The position numbers and the translations under genes are program-made. 64,000 nucleotides of DNA from Thermomicrobiales bacterium. GTDB lineage: Bacteria; Chloroflexota; Chloroflexia; Thermomicrobiales; UBA6265. A model generated the notes under the pieces. That model saw only the letters and a program-made list of their open reading frames with translations. It was not told the DNA's origin and did not search any database. Below are positions 17,326-25,665 of this stretch, piece by piece. The stretch covers positions 568,023-632,022 of the forward strand of contig JAHBVL010000002.1 of assembly GCA_019637585.1 (NCBI GenBank), given 5' to 3'. Every line of letters starts with the position of its first letter. Positions within the stretch are counted from its first letter, which is position 1.

Positions 17326-19587
17326 CTACTCCTGGACAATGGCATCCGGAGCCGTGCCTTCGTGACCAGTTTCCGGGATGATCCGATCGAGCCAGCCGGG
17401 CATCCACCAGTTCCAGTCGCCCATCAGTCTCATCATCGCCGGAACGAGCAAAGCGCGGATAACTGTCGCATCCAGAAAGACGGCGATGGCAATCCCGACA
17501 CCCAGCGCCTTGATCAGAATGACCTCAGCCGAGGCGAACGACAGCGTCACCACCACGACGATCAGCGCGGCACTGGTGATGATCCTGCCGCTCCGCTGCA
17601 GACCGATGGCGATCGCCGCCGTATTGTCGCCATGCTGCTCCCACTCTTCACGAATCCGGCTGAGCAGAAAAACCTCGTAGTCCATGCTCAATCCGAACAG
17701 CACGCAGAACATGATGATCGGCAGCGACGCTTCCACATAGCCTTGCGGATCGAACCGGAGCAATCTGGTCAGGTGGCCATCCTGGAAGATGAACACGAGC
17801 GCTCCGTACGACGCCAGGATCGACAGCGTGTTCAGGATGATCGCTTTGAGCGGTAGAAGCAGGGACCGGAAGAGTAGCAGCAGCACGAGGTAGGTCACCA
17901 GCAGGACAAAGAGAACGGCATACGGAAACTGCCCATACATCTTGTCGACGACATCGACGATCTCCGCTGTCGCGCCACCGGCCAGCAACTCCACATCGGC
18001 ACCCTCCGGCGGCTGCCACCCTCGAATGTCGCTGAGCAACGACTTGTTCTCATCGGCGATGGCATAGTCGTTGCCAAATGCCAAGATCAGCGCGGCCGTT
18101 TCGCTGATGAACCGGTCGGACTGGTCGATCAACCCCAGCTCGGCCAGCCTGGGTTGCAGTTTCATCAGCTCGATCGCCTGCTCTCTTCCGATCCCCTCCG
18201 CTATTGGCGCAATGCTCTGAACGTGATCGACTCGCGGATCCTGATCCAGCATCGCGGTCAGATCGAAAATCGCCCCCAGGTTGCCGTCCGAGTACATGTC
18301 CGAGTCCGAGGTGAGGACCACGACAAACGGCGAGATCTCGCCCGCTCCGAACTCCTCGACCATCAGGTCGAACGCCTGGCGAGACGGCAATCCCGTCGGC
18401 AGGATGGTGGCATCGGGCGACGAGATCACCACATGGCGAAAGGGCAAGCCGAAACTGATCAGCAACAGGGCGGACGGAATCGCGACCAGCAGCGGTCGTT
18501 TCATCACCCAGTGAGAAAGCCGGTACCAGAACCCTCGCGACTCCCCGGTTTCCTCCATACGCCGGCGGGAGAAGAGACTCAAACGATCGATCCGCGTCCC
18601 CACGATTCCGAGCACCGCGGGCAAGAGCGTCAGAGCGGCGCCGACGGCAAAGGTCACCACAAGCACCCCGGCGATGCCGACGGAGCGCAGGAACATGAAA
18701 TCGAACATCACCAAACCGGAGAGTCCGATCAGCACGGTGAATCCGGAAAAGAAGATCGCCCGCCCGGCTGTGGCTTGGGTCCGGACGACCGCCGCGTGAA
18801 CTTGCCCATCCGTCCGGTCGAGCTCTTCCCGAAAACGGCTGGTGATGAACAGGGAATAGTCGACGGCCAATCCGAGACCGAGCATCGTGGCCAGATTCAT
18901 GACAAAGATAGAGAGATCGGTGACATGCGCCAGTGCAAAGAGAGAAGCGAGCACGCCGGCGACGCTCAATCCACCGGTGATCAACGGCACTCCTGCCGCC
19001 ACCACCGATCCGAACACCAGCAGAAGCGCCACCAGCGCCACAGGCAACGCGATCAGCTCGGCGCGGCGCAAATCCGACTGGCTGACCGTTTCGATGTCGG
19101 CATAGAACGCCGGAGCGCCCGCGACGAGAACCTCCAGGTCTGGCGGATCACGCAGCGCCTCCTTGAACGCTCCCATACGCTGTTGCGCTTCATGTGTGGG
19201 CAGATCAATGCCGACGATGGCGTAGGCGGTGCGGCCATCGTCCGAGATGAGATGCTCGTCATCTGACGGAAAGATGATCGAATCGACATACGCCAGTTCT
19301 TCGATCGGCTGCAGGGTGTACCGGACTTCCGCGTCGAACAACCGGTCGGATGCCTGCAGATTGTCGGCATGGAAGAGGACCACCACCGTCGATTGCGAGC
19401 TGGTCAGATGGCGCTGGACGGCCGCCGAAGCGCGGGAAGATTCGATACCTGGTGAGGTGAACCCGCCGACCTTGAGCGGCTCTTCCACTCGCAGCAGAAT
19501 CGGGACGGCCAGGACGAATCCGGTCAACCAGATCGCAACGACGAGCCACCGCCGTCGATAGGCAAAATCACCGAGCGCCGCGAACAC
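17326..19587 (-). CDS. MMPL/RND-family membrane transporter
   Basis: A 753-residue protein with the MMPL duplicated layout: TM1 (about residues 12-31), a roughly 140-residue outer domain, then a five- to six-helix bundle, and the same pattern again. LGLGLAVDYSLFITSRFREE in the first half and FGLSMDYEVFLLSRIREEW in the second are the paired proton-relay and helix motifs. MMPL proteins export lipids or hydrophobic compounds using the proton gradient. The substrate is unknown and no lipid-synthesis gene is adjacent. The start is GTG 19587. Confidence 0.9.
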   Translation of the reverse strand: MFAALGDFAYRRRWLVVAIWLTGFVLAVPILLRVEEPLKVGGFTSPGIESSRASAAVQRHLTSSQSTVVVLFHADNLQASDRLFDAEVRYTLQPIEELAYVDSIIFPSDDEHLISDDGRTAYAIVGIDLPTHEAQQRMGAFKEALRDPPDLEVLVAGAPAFYADIETVSQSDLRRAELIALPVALVALLLVFGSVVAAGVPLITGGLSVAGVLASLFALAHVTDLSIFVMNLATMLGLGLAVDYSLFITSRFREELDRTDGQVHAAVVRTQATAGRAIFFSGFTVLIGLSGLVMFDFMFLRSVGIAGVLVVTFAVGAALTLLPAVLGIVGTRIDRLSLFSRRRMEETGESRGFWYRLSHWVMKRPLLVAIPSALLLISFGLPFRHVVISSPDATILPTGLPSRQAFDLMVEEFGAGEISPFVVVLTSDSDMYSDGNLGAIFDLTAMLDQDPRVDHVQSIAPIAEGIGREQAIELMKLQPRLAELGLIDQSDRFISETAALILAFGNDYAIADENKSLLSDIRGWQPPEGADVELLAGGATAEIVDVVDKMYGQFPYAVLFVLLVTYLVLLLLFRSLLLPLKAIILNTLSILASYGALVFIFQDGHLTRLLRFDPQGYVEASLPIIMFCVLFGLSMDYEVFLLSRIREEWEQHGDNTAAIAIGLQRSGRIITSAALIVVVVTLSFASAEVILIKALGVGIAIAVFLDATVIRALLVPAMMRLMGDWNWWMPGWLDRIIPETGHEGTAPDAIVQE

Positions 19588-19607
19588 GAATCAGCCAGAC
19601 TCTCCGC

Positions 19608-19985
19608 TCAATCCACGTTCTCTCGCGCCCCAACGGCCACGAACGAACCTCGTTGATCCCTGACCAGCCCGATTGTGCCGGTTACGGCCTGTAAGGGCAG
19701 GTCACCGTAGATGTGTGGGAAAAGCCGGGCGGCATCTTCATAGACGACCGGATCGCTGATGCGATCGCAGTCGATGTGGACTGCCAGCCAGGGGCGCGGA
19801 TCGTCGCGGTAGTAACGATTGCCAACCGCCAACAACTCCTCGAGGTCGTCGGTACAGTGGATGAACCCATCCTCCGCCCACGCTTCCGGCCGGTAGACTG
19901 CACTGCCCTTCTGGGCTTCCCAGACGTCCACCGCTGTCATGTGCCAGGTCTGATGTTCGGGAGGAACGGGGATGCGATGCGTCAT
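19608..19985 (-). CDS. DUF952 family protein
   Basis: A 125-residue DUF952 protein, with DGFIHCTDDLEELLAVGNR, LAVHIDCDRI and LFPHIYGDLPLQAV matching the family core (FIHCT, then the FPHIYG loop). The fold is thought to relate to ADP-ribosyl-transfer-like barrels, but no biochemical role is established. It is divergent from selD with a 117-bp gap and lies 20 bases upstream of the MMPL gene. Confidence 0.85.
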   Translation of the reverse strand: MTHRIPVPPEHQTWHMTAVDVWEAQKGSAVYRPEAWAEDGFIHCTDDLEELLAVGNRYYRDDPRPWLAVHIDCDRISDPVVYEDAARLFPHIYGDLPLQAVTGTIGLVRDQRGSFVAVGARENVD

Positions 19986-20102
19986 GCGGTATGCTCAGGT
20001 CGATGAATGCGAATCTGCCGGGCATCTGACCGGCGCGTTCTCTATCATCGCTCTTCCCCTTCGGACTGTCGAACCTCGACTTCATCCATAGACGACGAGA
20101 TC

Positions 20103-21146
20103 ATGACTGACACCACCACGATCCGCATGACCAGTCTGGCCACGTGCGCCGGATGCGCCGCCAAAATCTCTCCTGAAGCACTCTCGGGCATCCTGCCGTC
20201 GTTTGCTGCTCACACGGACGACCGCCTCATCGTAGGTCTGCAAACCAGTGACGATGCCGCCGTCTATCGCATGACGCCCGATCTCGCCGTGGTGCAGACA
20301 ACCGATTTCTTCACCCCCATCGTTGACGATCCATGGACATTCGGCGCCATTGCGGCAGCCAATGCCATGAGCGACGTCTATGCCATGGGTGGCGATGTGC
20401 GATTCGCCCTGAACATCGCCGCCTTTCCCGACTCGCTTCCTGCTGATGCGCTGAATGCCATTCTGGCCGGCGGCGCAGCCAAAGTGAGCGAAGCGGGCGG
20501 GGTGATCGCCGGAGGACATACGATCACCACCCTTGAACCGATCTATGGTCTGAGCGTGACCGGCGAGGTCCATCCAAACCGGGTCTGGACCAAAGCCGGA
20601 GCCAGACCGGGTGATGTCCTCTTTCTGAGCAAGCGAATCGGCGCCGGCGTGATTTCCACCACGCTCAAGAATCAGGCAGCCGCTCCTTCCTTCGGCGCCG
20701 CCGCGATCGAATCGATGCTGACGCTGAATCGCGTCGCGTCGGAGTTCGCCCGAGCCTGGGAGATCTCATCCTGCACCGATGTAACCGGATACAGCCTGGC
20801 TGGCCACGCCCACGAGGTCGCGGTGCGCAGCGGCGTCCGCATCGCCATCGACGCCGGGAAGATTCCCCTCCTGGACGGCGCCATCGAAGCGGTCGAACTT
20901 GGCCAGATTCCCGGCGGTCTGACCCGCAATCAGCGATACTTCACCGGTCAGGGTGTTCGAATGGCATCAGAGGTCCCGGCGGAACTGGCAACGCTCTGCT
21001 TCGATCCGCAGACTTCCGGTGGTTTGCTCTTCACCATTTCCGGCGCCGAAGCAACCCGGTTCGAAGAAGCAGCGGCCCGGCAGTCGATTGCACTCTGGCG
21101 CATTGGCATTGTCACCGAGGGCGAGGGTGTCGAGATCCTCGCCTGA
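20103..21146 (+). CDS. selD: Selenide, water dikinase
   Basis: A 347-residue enzyme, the same length as E. coli SelD, making selenophosphate from selenide and ATP. The N-terminal TCAGCAAKISP aligns with the E. coli GAGCGCK loop: the catalytic Cys and Lys are kept, while the second Cys is Ala. TSDDAAVY, TTDFFTPIVDDP, NAMSDVYAMGG, AGGHTI and CFDPQTSGGLLF complete the PurM-like ATP site. ATG 20103 is selected by homology. No selA, selB, selC or selU gene is in this window, so the selenium pathway served is unknown. Confidence 0.96.
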   Translation: MTDTTTIRMTSLATCAGCAAKISPEALSGILPSFAAHTDDRLIVGLQTSDDAAVYRMTPDLAVVQTTDFFTPIVDDPWTFGAIAAANAMSDVYAMGGDVRFALNIAAFPDSLPADALNAILAGGAAKVSEAGGVIAGGHTITTLEPIYGLSVTGEVHPNRVWTKAGARPGDVLFLSKRIGAGVISTTLKNQAAAPSFGAAAIESMLTLNRVASEFARAWEISSCTDVTGYSLAGHAHEVAVRSGVRIAIDAGKIPLLDGAIEAVELGQIPGGLTRNQRYFTGQGVRMASEVPAELATLCFDPQTSGGLLFTISGAEATRFEEAAARQSIALWRIGIVTEGEGVEILA

Positions 21147-21165
21147 TCGCGGGATTGGGTGTGGG

Positions 21166-22065
21166 ATGCAAGCGGGCGATATCGGCGTCATCGTCAATCC
21201 CAATGCAGCGGGCGGCCGCACGGCAAAAGCGATTCCACGGGTCACCAATGCCCTGCGGAGTATTGGCGCGCCGTTCGATCTCATCACCACCGCCGGACCA
21301 AACGACGCCAACCGCCTTGCCACCGCCATGGCCAACAATGGCGCGGAGCGGATCATCGCCGTTGGCGGCGACGGCACATTCAACGAAGTCGCCAATGGCC
21401 TGATGGCGGCCGACATCCCCATTCCGATGGGAATCGTGCCGGCTGGCACCGGATGCGACCTGCCGCGCACGCTGGCATTGCCCACATCGTCGATCGAAGA
21501 AGCCACCGTATTCGCGGCCACGCGCGGTCCCCGCATCATCGATCTCGGATTCGCTCGTTGCGATTCGGGAGCGGAGCGGTATTTCATCAATGTCGCGGGG
21601 CTGGGGTTCGACGCCACGGTGGCCGAACGAGCAGCGCGGGTGAAGCTGCCGGGAGCCAAAGTCTCGTATCTGGCCGCGACTGCCATCAGTCTCGCCAACT
21701 ACAAGAACATTCCGGTGACCATCGTCGCCGACGGCGTCACGCTGGAGAGCCGGGCCGTCTTCGTGACCATCGCCAACGCGCAGTTCTTCGGAGGCGGGTT
21801 CAACATCACGCCGATGGCCGACATCACCGACGGGATGCTCGACCTGGCGATCATCGGCGATCTGGGCATCCTGGAGCTCCTGACCAATATCCCCAGCGTC
21901 TATCGAGGCAAACACACCGGGCACAGCAAGTTCACGCACATGCCGGTCAAACAGGTGCGCATCTCCTCCAGCGCCAGCGCTTTGGTGCAGGTCGATGGCG
22001 AGCTGATCGGGTCAGCGCCCGTGGAGTTCTCGATCAAACCTTCGGCTCTGGCTGTCATCGCCTAA
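21166..22065 (+). CDS. Diacylglycerol kinase/YegS-like lipid kinase
   Basis: A 299-residue soluble lipid kinase. The nucleotide site is VIVNPNAAGGR near residue 9 and AVGGDGTFNEVANGL near residue 68, followed by GIVPAGTGCDLPRTL. The second domain carries AGLGFDATVAE and VQVDGELIGSAPVEF. Family members phosphorylate diacylglycerol or related lipids at the membrane surface. ATG 21166 lies 20 bases after selD, and the stop overlaps the rsmA start (TAATG). Confidence 0.92.
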   Translation: MQAGDIGVIVNPNAAGGRTAKAIPRVTNALRSIGAPFDLITTAGPNDANRLATAMANNGAERIIAVGGDGTFNEVANGLMAADIPIPMGIVPAGTGCDLPRTLALPTSSIEEATVFAATRGPRIIDLGFARCDSGAERYFINVAGLGFDATVAERAARVKLPGAKVSYLAATAISLANYKNIPVTIVADGVTLESRAVFVTIANAQFFGGGFNITPMADITDGMLDLAIIGDLGILELLTNIPSVYRGKHTGHSKFTHMPVKQVRISSSASALVQVDGELIGSAPVEFSIKPSALAVIA

Positions 22066-22925
22066 TGTCCCATCCGGAGGGCAGAACGCCCGATTTGGAT
22101 GCCCGCAGGGTCGCTTCGTCGTTGCGGGCGATCGACGTTCGCCCCTCCAAGGGCCGGGGGCAGAATTTTCTAACGTCTCAAGCTGTGGTCGACCGAATAG
22201 CCGCGCTGACCGGAGCCGGGCGGAACGACACCATTGTGGAAATTGGCCCCGGTCTGGGAGCACTCACCGGAGCGCTGACCGAGCTGGCGGGTCAGGTGAC
22301 CGCGATCGAGATCGACGAGCGCCTCGCGGAGCATCTGATGAGCGCGGATCCTCCCGGCAACCTGTCCGTCGTCACCGGCGATGCGCTGACGTTGCCGGAG
22401 GAGACGTTCGTGCCGGAAAGCGGCGAGTACGTCGTCGCCGCAAACCTCCCCTATTCGGTTGGCGCGGCGATCGTCCGGCGATTTCTCGAACTGGCTCAAC
22501 CGCCCCGCCGCATGGTGGTCATGTTGCAGCGCGAAGTTGCCGAGCGGATGGCTGCCAAACCGGGCGATCTCTCCCTGCTGGGTGTGGCAGTGCAGCTCTA
22601 CGCCCATCCGACCCTGGCCTTTCACGTTCCACCGTCGGCATTCAAACCACGACCCAAAGTCGAATCGACCGTGCTCGTCCTGGAACCGCACGCCCATCCC
22701 CTCCTGGAAGAAGCAGAACGGGCCGCATTCTTCGAGGTGCTGCACGCCGGTTTCCACCAGAAACGCAAACAGCTGGCGAACACGCTCTCCTCGGGGCTCG
22801 ACTTGCCCAAGGCAGCGACCATCGTCTGGCTGGAGGAAAACGGCATCGATCCTACCCGTCGGGCCGAATCACTCTCCGTTGAGGAATGGCTGACCCTCGT
22901 TCGGTCGAGACCCGGTCATGGATGA
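22065..22925 (+). CDS. rsmA: 16S rRNA (adenine1518-N6/adenine1519-N6)-dimethyltransferase
   Basis: A 286-residue RsmA/KsgA, which dimethylates two adjacent adenines in helix 45 of 16S rRNA late in 30S assembly. The SAM pocket IVEIGPGLGALTGAL, acidic AIEIDERL, VTGDAL and catalytic NLPYSVGAA are present, with FKPRPKVEST and GFHQKRKQLANTL in the C-terminal domain. It begins by TAATG overlap with the lipid kinase and overlaps ispE by 8 bases; rsmA-ispE pairing is common in bacteria. Confidence 0.96.
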   Translation: MSHPEGRTPDLDARRVASSLRAIDVRPSKGRGQNFLTSQAVVDRIAALTGAGRNDTIVEIGPGLGALTGALTELAGQVTAIEIDERLAEHLMSADPPGNLSVVTGDALTLPEETFVPESGEYVVAANLPYSVGAAIVRRFLELAQPPRRMVVMLQREVAERMAAKPGDLSLLGVAVQLYAHPTLAFHVPPSAFKPRPKVESTVLVLEPHAHPLLEEAERAAFFEVLHAGFHQKRKQLANTLSSGLDLPKAATIVWLEENGIDPTRRAESLSVEEWLTLVRSRPGHG

Positions 22926-23796
22926 GTCGCGACATCCAGCCGGCGTTGGCCTGTCGCCGGCCAAGGTCAATCTCGGGCTTCACATCCTGGGGAAACGCGC
23001 CGACGGATTCCACGACATCGATACGGTCATGCAAGCGATCACCCTCTTCGACCGGATCGCCATCTATGCGAACGGCTCTGGAACCATATCCAGCACTGAC
23101 TCCGCGTTGAATGGCGAGGGCAACCTCATTGCCAGAGCCGTGCGCGAACTGGCTCAGCGCTGCGGCAAGGAGGTCGATGTCGATTTCCATCTGGACAAGC
23201 GCATCCCGGTCGCTGCCGGTCTGGGAGGCGGGAGCAGCAACGCCGCCACGGCGATCCGTCTGCTGGCAAGGCACTGGAGTCTCGATCCGGACGAACCGGC
23301 CTTGTACGACGCGGCGATCGCGACGGGAAGCGATGTCCCCTTTTTCCTTCGCGGCGGAACGGCGCGGGCCACTGGCCGGGGCGAGATCCTGGATCCCCTT
23401 GCGCCCCGGAGAACAACATGGTTCGTCGTCGTGGTTCCCTCCATGGTCATCGAAGGAAAAACGGCCCGGCTCTATTCCGCGCTGACGCCTGTGGACTTTT
23501 CGATCCCCTCCAGTGCCCATATGAACCTGCACAATGCGTTCGAGCGACCGTTGTACGACAATTTCCCATCGGCGCGGGCTATCCCGGAGGCGCTTCGCTC
23601 GTTGACCACCGCGCCGGTCGCTCTCTCCGGAGCGGGACCGGCCCATTTCGCCGCGATGCCCGATCTGCGGGCCGCAACCGAGTTGCTGGTCAGCGCCCAC
23701 CGGGATGCTCGTTTGGCCGGTTGCCGGATTCATCTGGCGCGATCGATCCCGGGCGCCGCGCCGATTGCCATGATCCGGAACGAACCGGGCGTATGA
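22918..23796 (+). CDS. ispE: 4-diphosphocytidyl-2-C-methyl-D-erythritol kinase
   Basis: A 292-residue GHMP kinase of the MEP isoprenoid pathway. AKVNLGLHILGKRADGFHDI is the family N-terminus, IPVAAGLGGGSSNAATAIRL the ATP-binding glycine loop, GSDVPFF contains the catalytic Asp, and LSGAGPAHFA is the third motif. The ATG lies inside the rsmA 3' end. The extended C-terminus (LARSIPGAAP) is usual. Confidence 0.96.
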   Translation: MDESRHPAGVGLSPAKVNLGLHILGKRADGFHDIDTVMQAITLFDRIAIYANGSGTISSTDSALNGEGNLIARAVRELAQRCGKEVDVDFHLDKRIPVAAGLGGGSSNAATAIRLLARHWSLDPDEPALYDAAIATGSDVPFFLRGGTARATGRGEILDPLAPRRTTWFVVVVPSMVIEGKTARLYSALTPVDFSIPSSAHMNLHNAFERPLYDNFPSARAIPEALRSLTTAPVALSGAGPAHFAAMPDLRAATELLVSAHRDARLAGCRIHLARSIPGAAPIAMIRNEPGV

Positions 23797-23847
23797 GGCG
23801 TTGATGATGCATGATCTGAGAAACGCTCCGGCGAGGGAAAGGATGTC

Positions 23848-24918
23848 ATTCTGAGAACCAACACCGTTCTCAACCGGCGTTACCGTCTGGACAAACGGAC
23901 GCGCGTTTCCCAGGAGAGTGAATCGTTTCTGGCATTCGATGCGCTCCTGCAGCGTTCCGTGACGCTCGAGGTACCCAATCCCACCCGCCAGGCTCCCGAC
24001 ATCTTTGTCTATCGCCGTCAGGTGGCCTCAGCGCTCCATCATCGCAACATCCTGGCCACGCTGGACATCGGAGAGGACGGCGGAACGCCCTACGTCGTTT
24101 CCGAGTACTTTGCCGGCGACACGCTCCGGTCGATCATCAACAGTGAAGCGCCGTTCGACGTCGACGACGTGGCGATTTTGATCGAGCAGCTGGCGCAGGG
24201 ACTCACCTACGCGCACAATCGCGGCATTGTGCACGGATCGCTCTCGCCGGACTCGATCATCGTCGACTCATCTGGTCTGGCCAAAATCACCAGTTTCGGC
24301 ATGATCGAAGGACAAATGGTCAGCGAGTCGGGAAGCCGCGCCGCTCTCCCCCCCGATGCCTACCTTCCACCGAATCTGCGCGGTAATTCCCTGATCACCC
24401 GGGCGCTCGATGTCCATGCCCTCGCCGCTATCGCTTTCGAGATGCTCACCGGCGCCAGACCAGCGCCGGATCAGGGATTCGTTACCCCAACAGTTCTCAA
24501 TCCACAGGTGCCGCCTCGAGCAGGCGATACCATCCTGATCGGATTGCGGGCCTTCGAAGATCGATCCGGATTGACGGCAAACCAGCTCTCGCACGCGCTG
24601 ACCAACTGGCGATCGTGGGCCATGCAGCAATCCCCGACCCGGCCCCATATCCCGCCCGCTTCACACACGTCGGCATTGCCGGCCGCTCCGTTGCCGCCCG
24701 CCTTCAGCTGGCCCGATGCAAGTGAGTCGCCATTGCAGCGCGTTTCGGCGCCTGCCCAGCAACGACCTCCCCTGCTTCGCTGGCTGGCCGCGGGAGTTCT
24801 GGTTCTCGCGATCGCCACGGCTGTCGTGCTCACCCGGACGGGTGATGATGGGGCATTGGCGGGTATTGTCGATATTCCGGCCGAGCTGACGCAGATGATC
24901 AGCGCTCTCTCCAGTTGA
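23848..24918 (+). CDS. Membrane-anchored Ser/Thr pseudokinase
   Basis: A Ser/Thr-kinase-fold protein of about 356 residues that has lost its catalytic residues. The N-lobe starts TNTVLNRRYRLDKR, as in bacterial Hanks kinases, but the VAIK position reads VTLE. The catalytic loop HRDLKPEN reads HGSLSPDS, and DFG reads SFG. ALDVHALAAIAFEMLTG is the usual C-lobe helix. A Pro-rich linker follows, then one TM helix (LLRWLAAGVLVLAIATAVVL) and a short outer tail. No in-frame ATG, GTG or TTG exists before the N-lobe: AAGGA precedes ATT 23848 and CTG 23851, so a rare start codon is proposed. GTG 23959 would delete half the N-lobe. A regulatory or scaffold role is inferred. Confidence 0.75.
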   Translation: MLRTNTVLNRRYRLDKRTRVSQESESFLAFDALLQRSVTLEVPNPTRQAPDIFVYRRQVASALHHRNILATLDIGEDGGTPYVVSEYFAGDTLRSIINSEAPFDVDDVAILIEQLAQGLTYAHNRGIVHGSLSPDSIIVDSSGLAKITSFGMIEGQMVSESGSRAALPPDAYLPPNLRGNSLITRALDVHALAAIAFEMLTGARPAPDQGFVTPTVLNPQVPPRAGDTILIGLRAFEDRSGLTANQLSHALTNWRSWAMQQSPTRPHIPPASHTSALPAAPLPPAFSWPDASESPLQRVSAPAQQRPPLLRWLAAGVLVLAIATAVVLTRTGDDGALAGIVDIPAELTQMISALSS

Positions 24919-24921
24919 TTC

Positions 24922-25665
24922 GTGATCTCGCTCGATCGCCGCAACTTCACCATCGGAGCGGCTGGTCTGGCCAGTGGGCTCCTTCTTGGCGGCGGAGTCT
25001 CGGCGATGCTCCTCCGGGAGGACGGCAAGGCGTCGTTGACCCTGCTCGGCAGCGGTCAGTCGCTCTCGGCATTGATCTCATCCGAACGCGCTCGCGTCGC
25101 TCTGCTGCACGGCACCGATCCCGCTGATTTCGGCAACGCGCTCCGTCAGGCTCGCGTGCCGCTGCTTGCCCACACCGACATCACGCTCGTTCCCGACCCG
25201 GTCAACACCGGTCGCACGTTTATCAGCACTGCGTTGACACAACTGGGCAAAACCAGGGTCTACGTCTCGGGCAATGCAACGCCTCTGCTCGACGCGGGCA
25301 TCGCGGTCGATGAGGTCCTGGTGGCGAAGACATCGATCGCTCTGCCCGGCGATGTGACACTGGAGATCGAAGAACCGGATGAAGCGTCCTGGCGGGCCAG
25401 GCTCACGGCCACCAGTAGCGATGTGGCAATCGTTGTTGGCGACGGGACGTCATCGATCGGGGCCGGGCCTTTTACGGTCTGGGTTCAGCTGCAGGGCGCC
25501 CTTCCAGCCTCCGACCAGTTTGCCGGCAATGGTCCGGAAACGATCGTCATACCGGCGTCGGCGATGAGCGGCGCGGCCGTCCGGGAGTATCAGGACGCGG
25601 CGATCTGGAACCCCACGATCGTGCGAGTCCATGCCGGCGAAGCGAAAAGCATCGACCTGGCTTAG
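24922..25665 (+). CDS. Membrane-anchored protein of unknown function
   Basis: A 247-residue protein. Residues 5-28 (LDRRNFTIGAAGLASGLLLG) form a hydrophobic anchor or Tat-like signal preceded by an Arg pair. The rest looks like a secreted beta-rich domain, with LTLLGSGQSLSALISSERAR, VALLHGTDPADFGNAL and a late ETIVIPASAMSGAAVREY. The order of these blocks is reminiscent of the metallo-beta-lactamase domain of ComEC, but no metal-ligand motif (HxHxDH) is present. The start is GTG 24922, 3 bases after the pseudokinase stop; the two genes are almost certainly co-transcribed and may work as a pair. Its stop region overlaps the convergent CvpA-like gene by 4 bases. Confidence 0.6.
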   Translation: MISLDRRNFTIGAAGLASGLLLGGGVSAMLLREDGKASLTLLGSGQSLSALISSERARVALLHGTDPADFGNALRQARVPLLAHTDITLVPDPVNTGRTFISTALTQLGKTRVYVSGNATPLLDAGIAVDEVLVAKTSIALPGDVTLEIEEPDEASWRARLTATSSDVAIVVGDGTSSIGAGPFTVWVQLQGALPASDQFAGNGPETIVIPASAMSGAAVREYQDAAIWNPTIVRVHAGEAKSIDLA

